A DNA stretch of 64,000 bases from NCBI RefSeq assembly GCF_052180215.1, contig NZ_CP197471.1:1956001-2020000 (forward strand), read 5' to 3'. The notes under the pieces were generated by a model, which worked only from the letters and a program-made list of their open reading frames with translations, did not search any database and was not told where the DNA came from. The DNA is from Pseudoneobacillus sp052180215. Its GTDB lineage: Bacteria; Bacillota; Bacilli; Bacillales; Cytobacillaceae. Positions 44,550 through 52,012 of the stretch are shown one piece after another. The number at the start of each line of letters is the position of its first letter. The first letter of the stretch is position 1. The position numbers were made by a program, and so were the translations under genes.

Positions 44550-45074
44550 CTAATAGTTATTTTTTAGATGACGTACCAGATCTTCAGCACTTTCGAGGAC
44601 TTGTTCATTCGTTAAGAGGCGTACTCCCTGCTTCGTAAAACTAGGTAAGAACCTCATGCCGGTCAAATTAGCGGTTGCCTGGAATGGTTTGGTTAATTCG
44701 CTCATGCTGAAGTGATTGTATCCGCCAGCTTGATAGGCAGTCTCTGGTCCGCCTGTTGAAATAGCTAACACAATCTCTTTGCCACGTAATTTCGTTCCGT
44801 TCGACCCATATGCCCAACCGTAAGTAAGAACCAAATCCTGCCATTGTTTTAATAAAGCGGGTGAACTATACCAGTAGAAGGGGAATTGCAAAACGATACG
44901 ATCATGCTTCAATAGGAGCTGCTGTTCTTTTTCTACATCAATCTCAAATGTTGGGTAATGTGCATATAGGTTGTGGACTGTAACATTATCTTCTTGTTGA
45001 AGACGGTTCATCCACGTTCTATTTACCTTAGATTGTTCCAAGTTTGGATGGGCTACAATAACTAATGTTTTCAT
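44550..45074 (-). CDS. Flavodoxin-fold NAD(P)H oxidoreductase
   Basis: 174 residues. LVIVAHPNLEQSKVNRTWMN is the FMN-binding phosphate loop region. FPFYWYSSPALLKQWQDLVL and the STGGPETAYQ segment are typical of the KefF/MdaB/NQO-like family of quinone reductases. It has a close paralogue immediately upstream on the same strand. ATG 45074 with AAAGGTGA upstream is preferred to GTG 45083. Confidence 0.85.
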   Translation of the reverse strand: MKTLVIVAHPNLEQSKVNRTWMNRLQQEDNVTVHNLYAHYPTFEIDVEKEQQLLLKHDRIVLQFPFYWYSSPALLKQWQDLVLTYGWAYGSNGTKLRGKEIVLAISTGGPETAYQAGGYNHFSMSELTKPFQATANLTGMRFLPSFTKQGVRLLTNEQVLESAEDLVRHLKNNY

Positions 45075-45205
45075 CTTGATCACCTTTCAATTGTTAGTAC
45101 ACTCAAATAAAAATCATCAAAAGGTATTTCTGTGGAGGAAATACCTTTTTGCGATTAAAGTCCGATAGTTGGGGATTCATCGTTATTCCGTGGTGTGTGA
45201 ATAAA

Positions 45206-45742
45206 TTATGCTTTTATCATTGACGGCTGAAGAACGTAATCTACATATGCTTTTACATTTTCTGCAAGTTCTTGATCTGAAACATGCATAACACCATTCA
45301 ACACAAACAATGGTAAAAACTTCGTGCCAATGAGGTTGCTTGTTTGCTGCAAAGGAGTTGTTAAGGTCTCCATCGTAAAATGATTATAGCCAGTAGTCTG
45401 ATAAGAATCCTCCGGTCCAAAGGTTGAAATCGCAAGACCTAGTTCTTTACCGTGAAGCTTGTCACCTCCTTCGCCATATGCCCAGCCGTAAGAAAGCACT
45501 TCATCCTGCCATTGTTTTAACAAAGCAGGCGTGCTGTACCAATAGAATGGAAATTGAAGAATAATACGGTCATGTGTTTCTAATAGACTTTGCTCGTGTG
45601 ATACGTTTATTTTCCCGTCCGGGTAAGCCTGATAAAGGGTATGAATTGTAATTTCTTCGTGTTTTTTCAATTCTTCCATCCAAGTACGGTTAATGCGAGA
45701 TTGTTCCAAATTAGGGTGGGTGATAATGACTAGGGTTTTCAT
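45206..45742 (-). CDS. Flavodoxin-fold NAD(P)H oxidoreductase (paralogue)
   Basis: 178 residues, about half identical by eye to the neighbour at 44550. LVIITHPNLEQSRINRTWME, FPFYWYSTPALLKQWQDEVL and LAISTFGPEDSYQTTGYNHF show the FMN-binding fold. A tandem duplication is likely. ATG 45742 follows AAAGGAG. An ATTTGTACATACAAAT operator lies 62 bases upstream, so the MarR repressor at 46535 probably controls it. Confidence 0.85.
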   Translation of the reverse strand: MKTLVIITHPNLEQSRINRTWMEELKKHEEITIHTLYQAYPDGKINVSHEQSLLETHDRIILQFPFYWYSTPALLKQWQDEVLSYGWAYGEGGDKLHGKELGLAISTFGPEDSYQTTGYNHFTMETLTTPLQQTSNLIGTKFLPLFVLNGVMHVSDQELAENVKAYVDYVLQPSMIKA

Positions 45743-45803
45743 TAGTAAGTCTCCTTTTGTCTTTTTTTAGTTTTTGGTTTCACTTAGTGAGGGAAATTTC
45801 ATC

Positions 45804-45819
45804 ATTTGTACATACAAAT
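45804..45819 (-). promoter_or_regulatory. MarR operator copy 1
   Basis: ATTTGTACATACAAAT, a near-perfect 16-bp palindrome upstream of the gene starting at 45742. It shares the form ATTTGYAYATRCAAAT with sites at 46503 and 46992. Confidence 0.7.
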
Positions 45820-45835
45820 GATATATCAAAAAAAT

Positions 45836-46483
45836 TTATTTTTCTTCAAATATAATTTCTGTTTCTGCTCGATTTTCGTACATGCTATAAAATGCATTCG
45901 CAATATTTTCAGCGGAGAAATAGGTTCCTTCTTGTACAAATCCTTTAATCGTTAAGGTTCCAACATAAATTCCTTTAGAGCTCAATTCTTGGTGCAAGCT
46001 GTATGCTAAATTGCGAATACCTGCTTTTCCAATAGCTAATGAAGAATAGTCAGAATAGGGGTGAAGAGCTAATCCTCCGCCAGTTAATAAAATAGTTCCA
46101 TTTACCATATGGGGAATCACTTCTTTTACACTGGTAAGAGCACCTGCTACACTGATTTTAAAATCATCCACTAGTTGATCAATGCTTAATGTTGTAGGTT
46201 TGCCAGGTCTTCCTGAAGCAGCATTGTATAACAGTACATCAATTTTCCCATACGTCTTAATAACCGAGTCAATGGCTGTTTTTAAAGATTCAACTGAAGA
46301 GACATCCCCGGGAAACCCTTTTGCTGTAATCCCATCATATTTAAGTTCATTTTCATATTTCTGTAATGACTCCATATTGCGCGAAATCATGGCGACTTTA
46401 AAGCCTTTCTTTCCAAATTTCCTTGCTGTATTTAAGCTAATGCCTGGTCCTGTGCCGACAATGAGCAATATCTTTTCTGACAT
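45836..46483 (-). CDS. Short-chain dehydrogenase/reductase
   Basis: 215 residues. The cofactor loop is VGTGPGISLNTA, the structural motif is YNAASG in place of NNAG, and the active site looks like YSSLAIGK. The Tyr-Lys pair is replaced by YSDYSSLAIGKAG spacing, so Tyr-x-x-x-Lys is not exact. ATG 46483 follows AAGGAGGC. The 16-bp operator at 46503 lies directly upstream. Substrate unknown. Confidence 0.8.
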   Translation of the reverse strand: MSEKILLIVGTGPGISLNTARKFGKKGFKVAMISRNMESLQKYENELKYDGITAKGFPGDVSSVESLKTAIDSVIKTYGKIDVLLYNAASGRPGKPTTLSIDQLVDDFKISVAGALTSVKEVIPHMVNGTILLTGGGLALHPYSDYSSLAIGKAGIRNLAYSLHQELSSKGIYVGTLTIKGFVQEGTYFSAENIANAFYSMYENRAETEIIFEEK

Positions 46484-46502
46484 AACAACTGCCTCCTTAC
46501 TT

Positions 46503-46518
46503 ATTTGTATATGCAAAT
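46503..46518 (-). promoter_or_regulatory. MarR operator copy 2
   Basis: ATTTGTATATGCAAAT, 16 bp, just upstream of the SDR gene starting at 46483 and downstream of the MarR stop codon. Confidence 0.7.
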
Positions 46519-46534
46519 GAAAGATTAAAAAAAA

Positions 46535-46972
46535 TTACAGTTCTCTTTCTAACTTATTGCTCGCTTCATGAAGAGATTTACTTAAATCTTTACTGAACTC
46601 ACGTCCTAAGATTTCAGAATAGCTATCAAACAATTCTTTTAGAGAAACCCGAAACTGCAGGTACACCTTTTCTCCTTCTTCTGTTAAAGAAATCAGTGAT
46701 TGTTTTCCATCCATTTTTCTGGTGACCAGGTTTAATTTTTCAAGTTTATCAATAAACCTTGTACTTGTCGAAGGTGCAATAGATAACTTATGACATAGTT
46801 CCTTCTGTGTGATTTCCGGATGGAACTTTACAATCATAATCATGTAAAGATAGGAAGGAGCAAGGTCGCCAAAATCAAATGTTTTTTCGGCTAATTTTGT
46901 AATGTTACGAGCAAACCGACTGGCTGTAAAGTATAGACAATGTATTAATATTTGTTCTTCTTCATTATTCAT
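46535..46972 (-). CDS. MarR-family transcriptional regulator
   Basis: 145 residues. The winged HTH includes ITQKELCHKLSIAPSTSTRF as recognition region and LVTRKMDGKQSLISLTEEGE as wing. The flanking helices form the dimer interface. ATG 46972 is preferred because AAAGGA precedes it and an in-frame extension to 47005 would contain the operator at 46992. It likely represses itself and the two oxidoreductase genes that carry the same 16-bp site. Confidence 0.85.
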   Translation of the reverse strand: MNNEEEQILIHCLYFTASRFARNITKLAEKTFDFGDLAPSYLYMIMIVKFHPEITQKELCHKLSIAPSTSTRFIDKLEKLNLVTRKMDGKQSLISLTEEGEKVYLQFRVSLKELFDSYSEILGREFSKDLSKSLHEASNKLEREL

Positions 46973-46991
46973 GTAATCAATCCTTTTTTTC

Positions 46992-47007
46992 ATTTGCATA
47001 TACAAAT
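46992..47007 (-). promoter_or_regulatory. MarR operator copy 3 (autoregulation)
   Basis: ATTTGCATATACAAAT, 16 bp, 20 bases upstream of the MarR start codon. Confidence 0.7.
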
Positions 47008-47063
47008 TAACACGAAATAACGGTTAGGTCAACTAAATCATTTTTCTTGTTTTCATCCTAAAC

Positions 47064-47080
47064 AGTATATAATATATACT
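47064..47080 (+). promoter_or_regulatory. Perfect palindrome upstream of the MDR gene
   Basis: AGTATATAATATATACT, 8-bp arms around one A, 44 bases before ATG 47124. It probably overlaps the promoter and may be an operator for an unidentified regulator. Confidence 0.55.
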
Positions 47081-47123
47081 TTGTTTCAAAACTTATGGAT
47101 AATACATAAAAAGGGTGAGATAA

Positions 47124-48104
47124 ATGAAAGCATTGCTATTGCGTGAAAAAGATAAATGGAAAGAAATGAAGGTAGAAGAAGTAGAAACTCCAAAACCAGG
47201 TCCAGGAGAGATATTAGTTCAGGTATATGCGGTTGGGTTAAATCCTGTGGATTATAAAACAGCTACTGGTGGCAATCCCAATTGGTCTTATCCTCATATT
47301 CTTGGTTTAGATGTGGCGGGTACTGTGGCAGAGCTTGGGGAAGGTGTCTCTAAGTGGAAAAAAGGGGATCGAGTAGTCTATCATGGAGACCTTACTAAGA
47401 AAGGTGGCTTTGCAGAATATACTGTAACCACTGCTCATACTGTTTCTCGAATTCCAGATGGAGTAACGTTTCAAGACGCTGCTGCTTTGCCGACTGCCGG
47501 GTATACAGCATACCAATCGTTATTCCGTAAACTGCCAATGGATCAAATTGAAACTATGTTAATACATGGTGGTGCTGGCGGAGTAGGAGGTTTTGCTGTT
47601 CAATTAGCCAAACTTGCAGGTAAAAAGGTTATTTCCACAGCTTCCAGTCATAATCATAACTATGTTAAAACACTTGGTGCAGATTATGTCATTGATTACA
47701 ATGAAGTAAATGTAATCGGAAGAGTGATGGAGATTACAAGTGGGCGGGGAGTAGATGCAGTGGTGGATGCAGTAAGCAGACAAAGTGCAACAGATTCCTT
47801 AGATGCATTAGCCTTTTTAGGTCACATTGTCTTTATTTCTGGTGCACCTGATTTTACAAAAATAAAACCTTTTACAAAATCAGTTTCTTATCATGAAATT
47901 GCCCTTGGTGCAGCACACCCATTTGGTAGTCAAAAGGCTCAAGAGGACCTAGGGGTAATAGGAGAGGAAATGCTTAAGCTAGTAAATGAAGGAAAAATCT
48001 CTCCTATGCTAGATGAAATAATTAGCCTTGAGGAAGTTCCAGATGCCTTATCTCGTCTTTCAGAAAGACATGTTAGGGGTAAAATTGTAGCAAAAATGAA
48101 ATAA
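47124..48104 (+). CDS. MDR family NADP-dependent quinone oxidoreductase
   Basis: 326 residues. GroES-like domain with LGLDVAGTVAELGEGVSKWK and GDRVVYHGDLTKKGGFAEYT; Rossmann motif IHGGAGGVGGFAVQLAKLAG at about 145-164; downstream GADYVIDYNE. No zinc ligands. NADPH-dependent quinone or enal reduction is the expected chemistry. ATG 47124 follows GGGTGAG. It diverges from the MarR-controlled group, with a palindrome at 47064 in its promoter region. Confidence 0.9.
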   Translation: MKALLLREKDKWKEMKVEEVETPKPGPGEILVQVYAVGLNPVDYKTATGGNPNWSYPHILGLDVAGTVAELGEGVSKWKKGDRVVYHGDLTKKGGFAEYTVTTAHTVSRIPDGVTFQDAAALPTAGYTAYQSLFRKLPMDQIETMLIHGGAGGVGGFAVQLAKLAGKKVISTASSHNHNYVKTLGADYVIDYNEVNVIGRVMEITSGRGVDAVVDAVSRQSATDSLDALAFLGHIVFISGAPDFTKIKPFTKSVSYHEIALGAAHPFGSQKAQEDLGVIGEEMLKLVNEGKISPMLDEIISLEEVPDALSRLSERHVRGKIVAKMK

Positions 48105-48485
48105 GAAATAATGGTGTTTTTGTCTAAGGAACATCCTAACTATAATAGGTTAGAGTTGATGGGCAGAGGGCGCTATTTTGTGCTAGAAATACAAATTAGA
48201 TTTAAGATAAGACAAAAAATTTTGTAGTTGATTATCGGACACAGGTTCCGTTATTACATTAAAATAGCCGCTTTTTCATTGTTTATAGGACACAGATTCC
48301 GTTATTCACTAGATTTCTTTGATAATAGACGTAATTAGGAGAAATAACGGAACCACAGTCCTATAATTCACCAAAAACGATCATTTTTGTGAAAATAACG
48401 GAACCTGTGTCCTTTAAATTAATTGCCAACCAGCTTAATGAGGTTCTAGTGAACTACTTGAAAAAATGAGGGACACTGGGTTTTT
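48105..48485. other. Intergenic region dominated by a GGACAC repeat
   Basis: About 380 bases. It has no gene; 48232-48415 is a copy of the four-unit repeat. The remainder is AT-rich and precedes the MarR promoter. Confidence 0.6.
48232..48415. repeat. GGACAC four-unit nested palindrome, copy 1
   Basis: Four units of GGACACAGGTTCCGTTAT form two direct and two inverted copies: at 48237 and 48289 forward, and at 48345 and 48396 inverted as ATAACGGAACCTGTGTCC. The whole can fold as nested hairpins. Copies 2 and 3 are at 55712 and 61616. Confidence 0.85.
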
Positions 48486-48526
48486 ATGAGGAAATTTAAT
48501 TTCTTAAAAAAATTTAATATTATTAC

Positions 48527-48539
48527 TTGCAAAATGCAA
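48527..48539 (+). promoter_or_regulatory. Operator of the arsP-associated MarR, copy 1
   Basis: TTGCAAAATGCAA within TTACTTGCAAAATGCAAATA. It lies 37 bases before the MarR start at 48576 and inside the upstream extension of the longest reading frame, supporting the later start. A near-identical site precedes arsP. Confidence 0.7.
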
Positions 48540-48575
48540 ATAATAATATATAATAAAATCCAAGAGGTGAAAAAA

Positions 48576-49022
48576 ATGGAAAATACTCGAGAACTCTTCC
48601 AGATCTTAACTCGTCGCTTTGGTTTTTTAAGTAAAAATTGTTGTACCGTTGGTCATTTAGAAATCTCAGTTGTCCATAGTCATATTTTATATGAAATAGA
48701 TAAAGGTCATAATCCTTCGATACAACAGATTGCTCAAAATTTAGGGATAGATATCACCACGTTTAGCAGGCAAATCCAGAGTTTAGTCAAACAGGGATTA
48801 GTCAAAAAAACTCCTGATCCCAATGATCGTAGAATATCGATTCTATCTTTGACGACGGAAGGAAAGTTTGTGGCAACAGCCATTGATGCACAAATGAAAC
48901 AATATTTAGATGAGGTTTTTTCTCATCTCAATGAATTTGAAAAGGAAACAGTGCTTCGGTCCATTCAGCTATTGACGAATGCCATGGGAAAATCGACATA
49001 CTGCTGTCAACCATTACTATGA
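48576..49022 (+). CDS. MarR-family regulator with two cysteine pairs (arsP-associated)
   Basis: 148 residues. The winged HTH includes SIQQIAQNLGIDITTFSRQI and the wing LVKKTPDPNDRRISILSLT. Vicinal Cys pairs occur at residues 22-23 (FLSKNCCTVGH) and 143-144 (STYCCQPLL), placed like a thiol metalloid sensor. ATG 48576 after AGAGGTGA is chosen over 48486. It sits immediately upstream of arsP with a shared operator, so it is probably the repressor of that operon, responding to arsenicals or another thiol-reactive ligand (inference). Confidence 0.75.
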   Translation: MENTRELFQILTRRFGFLSKNCCTVGHLEISVVHSHILYEIDKGHNPSIQQIAQNLGIDITTFSRQIQSLVKQGLVKKTPDPNDRRISILSLTTEGKFVATAIDAQMKQYLDEVFSHLNEFEKETVLRSIQLLTNAMGKSTYCCQPLL

Positions 49023-49040
49023 GTAACAATTGTTACTCAT
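49019..49040. repeat. Perfect 22-bp palindrome at the marR stop codon
   Basis: Arms ATGAGTAACAA and TTGTTACTCAT are exactly complementary. There is an A-run, not a T-run, on the plus side, so it is not an obvious plus-strand terminator. It overlaps the TGA of marR. Confidence 0.7.
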
Positions 49041-49057
49041 AAAAAAATCACCATTAC

Positions 49058-49070
49058 TTGCAAATTGCAA
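49058..49070 (+). promoter_or_regulatory. Operator of the arsP-associated MarR, copy 2
   Basis: TTGCAAATTGCAA, a perfect palindrome within TTACTTGCAAATTGCAATTA, 27 bases before ATG 49097. Confidence 0.7.
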
Positions 49071-49096
49071 TTAATTAAAAAAAGGAGAGAAAGAAC

Positions 49097-49975
49097 ATGT
49101 GGGATATTAACTGGTTAGAAATAGGAAAAAGCTTTTTGTATATTGCTTTAGAATTGACCGTTTTGTTTGTAGCCATTTCGTTTTTAATTAACCTCATTCA
49201 AGGATTTATTCCGTATGAAAAAATGGAAAGATGGATGGAAAAAAGTCATCCGTTAATTAGTGCTCTTATTGCTTTAGCCTTTGCATTCATTACACCTTTT
49301 TGTTCTTGTTCCACGATTCCGGTAGTGGTGAACTTACTTAATAAAAAAGTACGGTTCGGCATTGTGATGATTTTCTTGTTTTCTTCACCGGTACTGGATC
49401 CAACCATTATCACCTTAATGACAGCGATATTAGGGGTGAAGGTAGCCGTTATTTACACCGTCGTTACATCTATCTTATCAATCATCATTGGATTTACATT
49501 AGAAAAATTAGGTTTTGCCAACCAAGTCAGAAACGTGGTTATGACAGGTTATAATCAAGAATCCAAACGGTTTAATTTAAAGGCAGCTTTAACGGAAACA
49601 TTGCAGTTAATGAAAACAGTTTATCCATATCTGATTATTGGGGCCGGTATAGGGTCCATTATCCACGGGGCGGTTCCAACTGATTGGATTTCCACTTATA
49701 TGGGTGGAGACAAATGGTGGTTAGTTCCGATTGCGGCGATTATCGGTATTCCTTTATACATTAGGCTTTCTACGATGATTCCAATCTCACAAATTATGGT
49801 AGCCAAAGGGATGGCGTTAGGTCCTGTTATGGCATTAATGATTAGTTCTGCTGGAGCAAGTCTTCCAGAATTGACACTTCTAAACAGCATTTTTAAAAAG
49901 AAATTAGTTACAGCATTTGTAGGATCAGTATTTATGATGTCAACCATCTCAGGATTTCTCTTTTATATTGTTTAA
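49097..49975 (+). CDS. arsP: ArsP-type permease (DUF318), organoarsenical efflux candidate
   Basis: 292 residues with about eight membrane helices. The hallmark of the family, FITPFCSCSTIPVVVNLLNK, is near residues 70-89, followed by SSPVLDPTII. Two further conserved blocks are GAGIGSIIHGAVP and IGIPLYIRLSTMIPISQIM. ArsP proteins export trivalent organoarsenicals such as MAs(III) and reduced roxarsone. ATG 49097 follows AAAAGGAGAG, and the MarR operator lies just upstream. The neighbours at 50011-51896 form the rest of the putative operon. Confidence 0.8.
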   Translation: MWDINWLEIGKSFLYIALELTVLFVAISFLINLIQGFIPYEKMERWMEKSHPLISALIALAFAFITPFCSCSTIPVVVNLLNKKVRFGIVMIFLFSSPVLDPTIITLMTAILGVKVAVIYTVVTSILSIIIGFTLEKLGFANQVRNVVMTGYNQESKRFNLKAALTETLQLMKTVYPYLIIGAGIGSIIHGAVPTDWISTYMGGDKWWLVPIAAIIGIPLYIRLSTMIPISQIMVAKGMALGPVMALMISSAGASLPELTLLNSIFKKKLVTAFVGSVFMMSTISGFLFYIV

Positions 49976-50010
49976 CTACTAAAAAAATCATTACTTAGGA
50001 GGAAATGGAA

Positions 50011-50154
50011 ATGAGTATTTTTAAAAATTTATTTGGAAAAAAGGAAAACACGAGCTCTTGTTGCAACATTCAATACATCGAAGTGAAGGACGACGAAAAG
50101 AAGGATGACCAAAAAGAAGAGAATACCAACGGGTCTTCTTGTTGTAAATCATAA
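50011..50154 (+). CDS. Small Cys-rich peptide (CC-pairs), arsP-linked
   Basis: 47 residues. MSIFKNLFGKKENTSSCCNI opens and GSSCCKS closes, with an acidic/lysine-rich middle, YIEVKDDEKKDD. Two vicinal cysteine pairs could bind arsenite-like ligands. ATG 50011 has AGGAGG just upstream. A second homologue lies at 57974-58114 in the same island. The role is inferred from the residues and context. Confidence 0.75.
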   Translation: MSIFKNLFGKKENTSSCCNIQYIEVKDDEKKDDQKEENTNGSSCCKS

Positions 50155-50200
50155 GCAGTAGCGGAACAGACAATTTTTTTAAAAAAGGGGAAGATGTAGA

Positions 50201-51343
50201 ATGTTAGATGTCATTATTATAGGTTCAGGTCCTTTTGGGATTTCTTTAGCGGCCCATGTGGTAGCAAACAAGCTTCAATACAAATTATTTGGATACCCAA
50301 TGGATTTTTGGAAAAATCAAATGCCTCAGGATATGTTTATTCGTACACCACACGAGTTTGTCAGTTTTTCAGATTCGAAGGATGAATTCACGATCCAGCA
50401 ATTTTCGGAAGAAACCGGTACTGAATTGATTACACCTCTTCCAAGACCGATTTTTGTGGAGTATGCCAATTGGTTTGCCAAAAAAGCAGGCATTGAGTTT
50501 ACTCCTGAATTAGTAACAAAAGTGGTTCATAAAGATGGCTACTATAAAGTGTCTTCTGAGAATGGAGATACATTTGCAGCAAAAAATATTATAGTTGCAA
50601 CGGGAGTAGAACACTATAAATTCTTACCAAATTTATTTAAAGGGTTTCCACCTCATTTAGTTACTCATACTTCTGGTTACACAAGTTTTGCCCCATTCAA
50701 AGGGAAAAAAGTCGTTGTCCTTGGAAGCGGCCAAAGTGCTTGGGAAGCTGCTGGATTATTACATCGCGATGGTGCTGATGTGGAATTGGTTTATCGTAAA
50801 TCTGGGGCTAATTATGCAGGAAGCAGAGAAAATGAAATTGCACTGCGAGATGTTGGAGATATATTTTACAATCTGCCTCTTGAAGAAAAGAAACAAGGGT
50901 GGGGGCAATCAGCAGGTAGTGTCGCTCATTTCTTAAAACCTTATGTGGAAGGGATTGTTCCACAAAATGGGGGAGTGGAGATTGAAAAAATAGAGCAGAT
51001 AAGTGCTGATGAAATTCGATTAGTGTTATCTGATGGAACGGAAAAAATCGTTAACCATATCATTGCAGCTACTGGCTTTCATATTAACGTCGATAAAGTA
51101 CCGTTTTTCGATGAAACCTTATTATCTGAAATTGAGCGCGAAGAAGAGTTTTACAAATTTCCAAAATTAAATGAATCCTTTGAATCAAGTGTACCCGGGT
51201 TATATTTTGCAGGTCCTTTGTCTTCTCATAGTCATGGACCAACATTCCGATTTATTCTAGGATTAAGGAAAACCTCATTCTCTATCATACCTTCTATCGT
51301 AAAAAAGATAGAAACGGTACCTGTACAAAGATATCTAGTCTAA
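50201..51343 (+). CDS. FAD-dependent NAD(P)-binding oxidoreductase (flavin monooxygenase-like)
   Basis: 380 residues. FAD loop VIIIGSGPFGISLAAHVVAN at the N-terminus, then IIVATGVEHYKF, the NAD(P)H loop VVVLGSGQSAWEAAGLLHRD near 173-192, and the C-terminal ATG motif IIAATGFHINVD. This is the two-dinucleotide-domain architecture of flavin monooxygenases and related ArsO-like enzymes. Its place between arsP and an ArsN-like acetyltransferase suggests action on an arsenical, though no substrate evidence exists. ATG 50201 follows AAAAAGGGGAAG. Confidence 0.75.
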   Translation: MLDVIIIGSGPFGISLAAHVVANKLQYKLFGYPMDFWKNQMPQDMFIRTPHEFVSFSDSKDEFTIQQFSEETGTELITPLPRPIFVEYANWFAKKAGIEFTPELVTKVVHKDGYYKVSSENGDTFAAKNIIVATGVEHYKFLPNLFKGFPPHLVTHTSGYTSFAPFKGKKVVVLGSGQSAWEAAGLLHRDGADVELVYRKSGANYAGSRENEIALRDVGDIFYNLPLEEKKQGWGQSAGSVAHFLKPYVEGIVPQNGGVEIEKIEQISADEIRLVLSDGTEKIVNHIIAATGFHINVDKVPFFDETLLSEIEREEEFYKFPKLNESFESSVPGLYFAGPLSSHSHGPTFRFILGLRKTSFSIIPSIVKKIETVPVQRYLV

Positions 51344-51392
51344 ACAATTATAGTTGGTATTAGTAAGTGTTAAAAATAGGAGGGGGAACGGG

Positions 51393-51896
51393 TTGGGAGA
51401 AATACTCATTCGCCAGGCAATAGAAAAGGATATTGAGTCCATTCGGATGATCTATAACGAAGGAATTGTTGACCGAATTGCAACTTTGGAAACGGAAACA
51501 AAGGATTATAGTTATATGAAGGATTGGTTTGAAAAACATAATGGACGTTACCAAGTAATCGTTGCCGAAGAAGATGATCAAATTCTTGGTTGGGCAGCTT
51601 TAAATCCCTATAATAATCGCTGTGCCTATTTGGGAGTGGCTGATTTGTCTCTTTATATCTCAAGAGAAAGTAGAGGCAAAGGGATTGGCGGGAAACTTCT
51701 TGATGCGATTCAGACCATCGCCGAAGAAAATGATTTTCATAAAATCGTCCTGTTTACCTTTCCCTTTAATCAGTTAGGCCAAGGATTGTATAGAAGCAGA
51801 GGGTTCCGTGAAGTAGGAATTTTTAAAAACCAAGGTTTGTTAGACGGTCAATACGTGGATGTTATGGCAATGGAGAAGCTACTAACGGATTCTTAG
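51393..51896 (+). CDS. GNAT acetyltransferase, ArsN/phosphinothricin-acetyltransferase-like
   Basis: 167 residues. LIRQAIEKDIESIRMIYNEG followed by IVDRIATLETE is the opening of the PAT/ArsN family. The acetyl-CoA motif lies in YISRESRGKGIGGKLLDAIQ and the C-terminus has LYRSRGFREVGIFKNQGLLD. ArsN1 N-acetylates the arsenical antibiotic arsinothricin; phosphinothricin is an alternative substrate. TTG 51393 after AGGAGGGGG is preferred to 51354. It stands 50 bases after the FAD gene in the arsP operon. Confidence 0.75.
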   Translation: MGEILIRQAIEKDIESIRMIYNEGIVDRIATLETETKDYSYMKDWFEKHNGRYQVIVAEEDDQILGWAALNPYNNRCAYLGVADLSLYISRESRGKGIGGKLLDAIQTIAEENDFHKIVLFTFPFNQLGQGLYRSRGFREVGIFKNQGLLDGQYVDVMAMEKLLTDS

Positions 51897-51953
51897 AAGA
51901 AATATAGGATGAAGGTCCAACTAAAGGGAAATCTTGCTGTGGGTGAGAATCTT

Positions 51954-51984
51954 GAGACCAGTCTGCAAATGTAGACTGGTCTTT
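51954..51984 (+). terminator. Rho-independent terminator
   Basis: AGACCAGTCT pairs perfectly with AGACTGGTCT around GCAAATGT and is followed by TTTTAT. It lies 29 bases before the MFS start, so the MFS gene may have its own promoter or be attenuated. Confidence 0.75.
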
Positions 51985-52012
51985 TATAAAGTCTCTATGA
52001 GAGGGGTGTCAC

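Noticed and set aside
49019..49040. Terminator of marR
   Set aside because: The palindrome is perfect, but the plus strand is followed by A residues rather than T, so it is listed as a palindrome only.
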